Source: an uncultured Oceanospirillales bacterium (GTDB lineage Bacteria; Pseudomonadota; Gammaproteobacteria; Xanthomonadales; SZUA-36). Taken from it: a stretch of 64,000 nt of DNA. This document shows, one piece after another, positions 59,097 through 64,000 of this stretch. Position 1 is the first letter of the stretch; every line of letters starts with the position of its first letter. The DNA is taken from positions 62,001-126,000 of the forward strand of contig CAJXKA010000005.1 of NCBI GenBank assembly GCA_913055655.1, read 5' to 3'. The notes beneath the pieces were generated by a model. It was not told where the DNA came from. It searched no databases and worked only from the letters and a program-made list of their open reading frames with translations. The translations under genes were made by a program, and so were the position numbers.

Positions 59097-60134
59097 ATGT
59101 CCAAGGCTCTTGATGCCGTGGCGCATTCGGCCCGGCAAGGAGTATTCGCTTTCCTGGTTGTTGCAACCCTGCTCCCGCTGTCGACCGTCGCCGACGGACT
59201 GAACATCGACAATCCGATCGTGCCCCAGCGTGCCGACCCATGGATCCACCGCGACCCGGACACCGGTTGCTACACCTTCATCGGCAGCGCACCCGAGTTC
59301 GACCGCATCGAGATCCGCCAGGCCTGCCGGCTGAACGACCTGAAAATCGCCGAGCCGAAAGTCATCTGGCGCAAACACGAGTCCGGGCCGATGAGCATGC
59401 ACATCTGGGCCCCGGAACTGCATCGTATCGACGGCACCTGGTACATCTATTTCGCCGCCGGCCAGAAAGACGTGCCGTTTGGCATCCGCATGTACACGCT
59501 CTCCAATCCCGACGACGACCCGTTCACCGACAACTGGACCGAGGAGGGGCAGTTCGAAACCGGGCTCGACACGTTTTCCCTGGACGCCACGCATTTCGAA
59601 CACCGGGGCCAGCGATACTACGCCTGGGCCCAGCAGGACGCGGCCGACAGCTACAACTCGGCCATCTGGATTGCCGAGATGGACAGCCCCACGTCGCTGA
59701 AAACTGAACCGGTGATCATCAGCGAGCCCACGCTCGACTGGGAGATCCAGGGGTACAAGGTCAACGAGGGCTCCGCGGTCATCATCCGCAACGGCCGGGT
59801 GTTCATGACCTACTCCGCCAGCGCCACCGATCACCGCTACGCCATGGGCCTGCTGTGGGCTGATGCCGACGCCGACCTGCTTGACCCGGCCAGCTGGAAC
59901 AAGTCGCCCGAGCCGGTGTTCACCACCAACGAGCGGCTTGGGCGCTTTGGCCCGGGCCACAACTCGTTCACGATCGCCGAGGACGGGGTCACCGACCTGC
60001 TGATCTACCATGCGCGCGACTACCGGGAACTTCGCGGCAATCCGCTTACGGACCCGAACCGGCATGCCCGTGCGCGGCCGCTGTACTGGAATTCGGACGG
60101 GTTTCCGGTGTTCGGTGAAGAAATCGGCGATTAA
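59097..60134 (+). CDS. GH43 family exo-type arabinosidase, exported
   Basis: 345 residues from ATG 59097 with AAAGGAG upstream; signal peptide QGVFAFLVVATLLPLSTVADG. Motifs: PQRADPWIHRDPDTGCYTF (Asp), LDATHFEHRGQRYYAWAQ, DWEIQGYKVNEGSAVIIRNGRVFMTYSASATDHRYAMGLL (catalytic Glu in NEGSAV) and GPGHNSFTIAEDG. It is a close paralogue of the gene at 62801-63745, which lacks a signal peptide; the pair may act on the same product outside and inside the cell. Confidence 0.88.
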   Translation: MSKALDAVAHSARQGVFAFLVVATLLPLSTVADGLNIDNPIVPQRADPWIHRDPDTGCYTFIGSAPEFDRIEIRQACRLNDLKIAEPKVIWRKHESGPMSMHIWAPELHRIDGTWYIYFAAGQKDVPFGIRMYTLSNPDDDPFTDNWTEEGQFETGLDTFSLDATHFEHRGQRYYAWAQQDAADSYNSAIWIAEMDSPTSLKTEPVIISEPTLDWEIQGYKVNEGSAVIIRNGRVFMTYSASATDHRYAMGLLWADADADLLDPASWNKSPEPVFTTNERLGRFGPGHNSFTIAEDGVTDLLIYHARDYRELRGNPLTDPNRHARARPLYWNSDGFPVFGEEIGD

Positions 60135-60146
60135 ACTTTGTCGGGC

Positions 60147-60254
60147 GCGGTGCCGGGTGGCTGTGCCCGGGACACGCTCGAGTACGTCCCTGTAGCGCTC
60201 GTACGCGGCCATCCATGGCCGCGTACGGTCCCGGGCACAGCCACCCGGCACCGC
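60147..60254. mobile_element. MITE-like element with perfect 26-bp terminal inverted repeats
   Basis: The arms 60147-60172 and 60229-60254 are exact complements. The interior has an 11-bp stem, CGTACGCGGCC-atccat-GGCCGCGTACG. Read on the minus strand the order stem, GAGCGCTACAGGGACG, GCGTGTCC matches the element at 15018-15130 (stem, GAGCGCCCAGGGATGG, GCGGGTCC). No coding capacity. It is in the convergent gap between a GH43 gene and GH127. Confidence 0.8.
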
Positions 60255-60281
60255 GGCAGAAAGGTTTTCGCGCATGCTTTC

Positions 60282-60368
60282 GCTCACCGATTTCCCGTTT
60301 TCCAATTCACCGATTCCCCGTTTCACCGTCTCACCGCCTCACCGTTTCACCGTTCCGCCGTCCCACCG
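60282..60368. repeat. Octanucleotide tandem array (TCACCG-type units)
   Basis: About eleven 8-bp units (one is 7 bp) such as TTTCACCG, TCTCACCG, CCTCACCG and ATTCCCCG, the same family as 17323-17378. The array ends exactly at the GH127 stop codon; on the coding strand it reads TGA followed by CGGTGGGA, CGGCGGAA, CGGTGAAA. Confidence 0.93.
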
Positions 60369-62735
60369 TCATGGGCGCTCGCTCAGCAACCTGATGCCGT
60401 AAATACCGCCGGCGATGGAGCCCTCCGCGGCCTCGAAACGGATGTCGTAAGCGCCGTCGCTGTTCGTGCGGACGGATTCCGGGACCAGGTAGTCAACGTC
60501 GTGGAAGACGGCGCCGTGCTCGCCGGTGAGGGTCACGTCGGCGATCTTTTCGCCATCCAACAGGATCGAGAACGTGCGGCCGGCATCGGCGCCCCAGTAG
60601 GTGATGCGCAGCCAGCGGGCCTGGCCGCCCAGGTCTGACAGCGTGTAGCCGAACCAGTCGGTGGCGTGGCGCCAGTGGCGGTTGAAGTTCACGCCCGCGT
60701 CCATGCCGGCGCCGTCCAGGTCGTGCTCTGCCTCGGGTTGCTGCTCGCCCGGGTTGACCCTGTCGAGGGTCACGGCTTCGAGCGCGAGGCGCGCGGCTTC
60801 TGCCTCGGCGTTGCCGTCCAGCATGGCCTGCAACTCGGACGGCGTTCCCGCCGGCCAGTAGACCATGTAGCGGGTGCGGTGGACGCGGAAGAACGGCTTC
60901 AGTTCCAGGCCGGCGTAGCGTTCCGGGCGGATGGAACCGGGCGCGTGGAAGCGCAGTTCGTCGCCCGGGATACGTTCGAGCGAGCCCGGCAGGCCGTCGA
61001 CGCCGGTCACCAGCATTGGCGAATCTTCAAGCGGGCACATCTGTCCCGCGGCGATATGGCCCATGCGGCTGTCGTCGGCCAGGAAGTCCAGTACTTCGTC
61101 CTCGAATGGATCGACGGGTGCCGAGAGCACAATGGGCCCGTACATGACCGCGTTCCAGGGCGACCCGTCCGGCAGGGCTTCGAGGTGCGCGGTCATCGGC
61201 AGCGCCAGCGTCACCGTGTCGCCGGCCTTCCAGGCGCGATCGATTTCGATGAAATCGCCTGGCTCCGCGTCGACGGTGACGGTTTCGCCGTTGATCTCAA
61301 GCGCCGGGCGCGCCGCCGTGGCCCAGGTCGGGTATCGCAGCGCCAGGGTGAAATCGGCATCCGACTCGAACACCAGCCGCGTCGCGGACTCATCAGGAAA
61401 CCGCGTTTCCTGGCGGATGACCGCGTTGCGTTCGGGCCATTCCAGGCGCGACGGAATGAACAGGTTCACCAGCAGGCGCTCATCGTCGTGGGCGTAGATA
61501 AACTCGCCGTACCGGACATGGTTCTCGATGCCCGAGCCGACGCAGCACCACATGGCCTTGTCCGGCTGCGAGTACACGCGGTAATGCTGCGGGCGCATCG
61601 GCGTGAAGTACACCAGGCCGCCGGTTTCCGGGTCCTGGGAGCCCAGGATGTGATTGTAGAGCGCGCGTTCGTAGTAGTCGGCGTAGCGCATCTGCGGCTC
61701 GGCGCCGAACAGTTGCCGGGTCAGGCGCAGCATGTTGTAGGTGTTGCAGGTCTCCGGGCCCTCGACCTCCTCGATCATGGTCGAGAAGTCGTCGCGCGGA
61801 TTGAAGTGCTCGCGCACGCTGTTGCCGCCGATGGCGATGCTGCGACCGTTAACGACAGTGTCCCAGAAAAATGCGGCCGCGTCGTGCCAGTCGTCGTCAC
61901 CGGCAACTTCGGCCACGCGCTCGAAGCCGATGATCTTGGGGATCTGCGTGTTGGCATGCAGGCCGGTCAGTTGATCTTCTTCGGCCAGCAGCGGGTCGAG
62001 AATGAGCCGGTGCGAGAAACGCCGGGCCAGCTCAAGGTACTGCGCATCACCGGTGATGTCGTAAACGTCGGCAAACACCTCGTTGGGGCCACCGTGCTCG
62101 GAACGGAGCATGGCCTGGACCTGCTCGTCGCTGAGGCCCTCGACCAGCGCCGCCGCCCAGTCGGCCCAGTCGATGAGCATCTCGCGCGCCAGTGGCGAAC
62201 CCGTGTAGGTATAGGCGTCGCGCAGGCCGGCGAAGGTCTTGTGGATGTTGTACCAGGGCACCCAGCCGCCGTTCAGGCTGAACAGGTCGGCGTTGATCTC
62301 GCCGCGGCGGATCTCGCTCCAGAGCCGGTTGCTCTCGGGCACACCGCCCAGGTAGCCGTCGCCGTTGGCGTCCTGGGCGCGCTTCAGTTCGGCCAGCATG
62401 TACGCCAGCCGCTCGCGCATGTCTTCGCGACCGGTGGCGGCCACGGCCAGCGCCAGGGCACTGACATAGTGTCCACCGATGTGGCCGTCCAGGCCGCTGC
62501 CCTCCCAGTTGCCGTAGGACGGCGCTTTCGCTTCCAGGCGGGCCTCGCGCAAGTACGGCGCCAGCAGGCGGTCCGGCTCAAGCGCCAGCAGGTAGTCGAT
62601 ATTGCGGTCCTGGGCGGCCTTGAAGGGGCCGTCCAGCAGGCGGACCTGGTCAAGCGGGAAGTAGCTGACGTCGGCGAGAAGGAGCGTCGGGGTCAGAGTA
62701 AAGGGACAGAGTAAACCCAGTAACAGCCCCCTCAT
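60369..62735 (-). CDS. GH127 family beta-L-arabinofuranosidase
   Basis: 788 residues from ATG 62735; upstream the frame is open but runs through repeat DNA. The (alpha/alpha)6 barrel carries the zinc/nucleophile set known from HypBA1: Glu328 and Cys330 (GPETCNTYNM) and Cys397-Cys398 (MWCCVGSG), with Cys397 in the nucleophile position. C-terminal beta domains follow. It removes beta-L-arabinofuranose, as in hydroxyproline-linked or arabinan-type glycans. The signal peptide MRGLLLGLLCPFTLTPTLLL is partly encoded by inverted repeat copy 3. No Shine-Dalgarno sequence is visible. Confidence 0.9.
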   Translation of the reverse strand: MRGLLLGLLCPFTLTPTLLLADVSYFPLDQVRLLDGPFKAAQDRNIDYLLALEPDRLLAPYLREARLEAKAPSYGNWEGSGLDGHIGGHYVSALALAVAATGREDMRERLAYMLAELKRAQDANGDGYLGGVPESNRLWSEIRRGEINADLFSLNGGWVPWYNIHKTFAGLRDAYTYTGSPLAREMLIDWADWAAALVEGLSDEQVQAMLRSEHGGPNEVFADVYDITGDAQYLELARRFSHRLILDPLLAEEDQLTGLHANTQIPKIIGFERVAEVAGDDDWHDAAAFFWDTVVNGRSIAIGGNSVREHFNPRDDFSTMIEEVEGPETCNTYNMLRLTRQLFGAEPQMRYADYYERALYNHILGSQDPETGGLVYFTPMRPQHYRVYSQPDKAMWCCVGSGIENHVRYGEFIYAHDDERLLVNLFIPSRLEWPERNAVIRQETRFPDESATRLVFESDADFTLALRYPTWATAARPALEINGETVTVDAEPGDFIEIDRAWKAGDTVTLALPMTAHLEALPDGSPWNAVMYGPIVLSAPVDPFEDEVLDFLADDSRMGHIAAGQMCPLEDSPMLVTGVDGLPGSLERIPGDELRFHAPGSIRPERYAGLELKPFFRVHRTRYMVYWPAGTPSELQAMLDGNAEAEAARLALEAVTLDRVNPGEQQPEAEHDLDGAGMDAGVNFNRHWRHATDWFGYTLSDLGGQARWLRITYWGADAGRTFSILLDGEKIADVTLTGEHGAVFHDVDYLVPESVRTNSDGAYDIRFEAAEGSIAGGIYGIRLLSERP

Positions 62736-62780
62736 CCGCGAAAACCGGTGGGGTTTACTCTGTCCCTTTACTCTGACCCC
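62689..62780. repeat. GGGGTCAGAGT-type inverted repeat, copy 3
   Basis: Perfect 30-bp arms (62689-62718 and 62751-62780) around a 32-bp centre with CCGCGAAAA. The GH127 start codon is inside the centre, and the left arm codes for signal-peptide residues on the minus strand. It lies in a gap between two leftward genes. Confidence 0.96.
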
Positions 62781-62800
62781 ACCATTTCTGACCCCGCCAT

Positions 62801-63745
62801 TCATGCGAAGGCCGCGTCCCCGAACACCGGCATCCCACCCTCGTCCCAACGCAGCGGCTTGACGAAGGTGTGGCGGTCCGGGTTCCAAAGCGGGTCGCCC
62901 TCGATCTCCGTATAGGTACGGGCATGGTAGACCAGCATGTCGGTCTCACCGTCCTCGGCCACGGTAAAGCTGTTGTGGCCGGGGCCGTAGATGTCATTGT
63001 CCGGGCTGCTGGTCAGCACGGGTTCCTTCGATTTCGACCAGCTGGCCGGGTCAAGCAGGTCGGCGTCCTGGTCAGCCCAAAGCAGGCCCATGGCGTAACG
63101 CTCGTCGGTGGCACTGGCCGAGTAGGTGATGAAAATCCGCCCGCCGTGTTTGACCACCGCCGGCCCCTCGTTCACCCAGAACCCCTGGATCTCCCAGTCG
63201 TACTCGGGAATGGTCAGCCGCACCGGTGGGCCGGCCAGTGTGACCGGGTCCGACATCGGTGCGATGTAGAGGTTGGAGTTGCCGCGGATGCCCTCCTCCT
63301 TCTGCGCCCACAGGTAATACAGCACGCCGTTATGGGTGAACGTGGTCGCGTCCAGGCAGAACGTGTCCATGCCGGTCTCGATACGGCCCTCGAAGGTCCA
63401 CTCGCCTTCCAGCGGGTTATCCGCCGGCGTCGAGATCGCGTACATGCGGTGCTGGAACAGGTCGTCCTTGATCTCCCGCGACGGCGCGCCCGCAAAGTAC
63501 ACGTACCAGGCACCCTGGTTGAAGTGGATCTCCGGCGCCCAGATGAGATCGCTGTACGGGCCCTCGTCGGGCTTGCGCCAGACCATTTTCGTTTCGGCGT
63601 CGGCCAGCCCGGCGATGGTGCGCGCACGACGTAGTTCGATGCCGTCATACGCGGGCACCGACGCCGTGAAGTAGTACCAGCCATCGTCATGTTTGTGGAT
63701 GTACGGGTCCGCGCGCTGCGGAATCAGGGGTTCAAGCTTGTGCAC
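62801..63745 (-). CDS. GH43 family exo-type arabinosidase, cytoplasmic
   Basis: 314 residues from GTG 63745, chosen because ACGGAG lies six bases upstream; TTG 63751 would overlap that site. There is no signal peptide. Motifs match the gene at 59097-60134: PQRADPYIHKHDDGWYYF (Asp), LDATTFTHNGVLYYLWAQ, DWEIQGFWVNEGPAVVKHGGRIFITYSASATDERYAMGLL and GPGHNSFTVAEDG. It probably hydrolyses imported arabino-oligosaccharides. It is 18 bp after the GPH symporter gene and in the same operon. Confidence 0.9.
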   Translation of the reverse strand: MHKLEPLIPQRADPYIHKHDDGWYYFTASVPAYDGIELRRARTIAGLADAETKMVWRKPDEGPYSDLIWAPEIHFNQGAWYVYFAGAPSREIKDDLFQHRMYAISTPADNPLEGEWTFEGRIETGMDTFCLDATTFTHNGVLYYLWAQKEEGIRGNSNLYIAPMSDPVTLAGPPVRLTIPEYDWEIQGFWVNEGPAVVKHGGRIFITYSASATDERYAMGLLWADQDADLLDPASWSKSKEPVLTSSPDNDIYGPGHNSFTVAEDGETDMLVYHARTYTEIEGDPLWNPDRHTFVKPLRWDEGGMPVFGDAAFA

Positions 63746-63763
63746 AGGCAACTCCGTTTTCAG

Positions 63764-64000
63764 TCAGGGCAGCGGCGTCTCGGAGATATACTCCGGCGTC
63801 TCGTCCTCGATCAGGCCCTTCGATTTCATGTCGTTGTAGTACTTGTCGGTGATGCGGTAGCCGAACATCAGCAGCCCCATGGTCACGTGGAACACGGCGG
63901 GGATGATCGACAGCATCAGCGCGATGCCGGCGAGTGAGCGTTCGGTCTGCTCGACATTGGCCTCGAAGCCGTAGAACGTCAGCAGCATGCCCACCACGAA
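63764..64000 (-). CDS. GPH/MFS sugar symporter, C-terminal end (continues beyond the window)
   Basis: The frame is open to the right edge, so only the last ~78 residues are visible. Two hydrophobic segments (VGMLLTFYGF and AGIALMLSIIPAVFHVTMGLLMF) are followed by YRITDKYYNDMKSKGLIEDE, the usual tail of GPH symporters. With the cytoplasmic GH43 downstream it probably imports arabino-oligosaccharides. Confidence 0.75.
   Translation of the reverse strand, partial: FVVGMLLTFYGFEANVEQTERSLAGIALMLSIIPAVFHVTMGLLMFGYRITDKYYNDMKSKGLIEDETPEYISETPLP

Noticed and set aside
60666..62714. 682-residue open frame antisense to GH127
   Set aside because: GH127 on the other strand has the complete Cys/Glu site; the antisense product has no recognisable motif.
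62736..62888. Upstream extension of the GH127 protein by 51 residues
   Set aside because: The extension runs through the inverted repeat and into the neighbouring gene, and it would bury the signal peptide.

Overview
This 64 kb window is GC-rich chromosomal DNA from a Gram-negative, most likely a marine or saline gammaproteobacterium of the Lysobacterales/Wenzhouxiangella kind. That placement is inference from gene content: TonB-dependent receptor, lipoproteins, RNase D, a LonH/YcbZ-type protease, many glycoside hydrolases, and intergenic short repeats. No rRNA, CRISPR, prophage or intact transposase is visible. One tRNA gene (Arg, anticodon CCT) is present.

Layout. 0-17 kb is mostly housekeeping: the end of an S1/P1 nuclease, a sulfatase-modifying-factor-like protein, RNase D, a phospholipase D-VTT membrane fusion, an EEP hydrolase, tRNA-Arg, a DMT transporter, cyclophilin, an alpha/beta hydrolase, a LonH-like protease, a MATE pump and a DUF481 protein. 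16.3-26.1 kb is a beta-glucan/cellobionate locus: LacI regulator, GH3 lipoprotein, sugar symporter, GH94 phosphorylase, gluconokinase and CBM9-like protein, followed by a PhyH oxygenase. The last four genes before PhyH overlap by 4-14 nt. The GH94/gluconokinase pair makes sense if the substrate is cellobionic acid, which gives glucose-1-phosphate plus gluconate, then 6-phosphogluconate. 26.1-36.7 kb holds an ABC exporter, a Gfo/Idh oxidoreductase, and a divergent catabolic module (Rieske oxygenase, HAD, GyrI-like protein facing two desaturase-like flavoproteins and a GcvT-like protein) that may demethylate an N-methylated compound. 36.7-42.5 kb is an accessory strip with a low-GC orphan gene and three toxin-antitoxin pairs (HigBA, ParDE, BrnTA). 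43.3-64 kb is an arabinan/arabinogalactan utilisation locus: TonB receptor, GntR regulator, aldose epimerase, five GH43-type enzymes, GH51, GH2, GH127 and the end of a GPH symporter, with an AraC-SDR-cupin group inside it.

The most unusual layer is intergenic. (1) Three perfect inverted repeats built from a GGGGTCAGAGT unit sit at the 5' ends of glycoside hydrolase genes in the arabinan locus, and one supplies part of a signal peptide. (2) Tandem arrays of 7- or 8-bp units, each containing TGA or TAA on the coding strand, start at or near stop codons. (3) Two MITE-like elements share a core and lie in convergent gaps next to such arrays. (4) Palindromes with a TCGGCCAGAAGC core bracket the accessory genes like cassettes. 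(5) A duplicated tRNA 5' end is found beside a pair of covarying REP-like hairpins. All of this is read directly from the sequence; functions proposed for these elements are inference.
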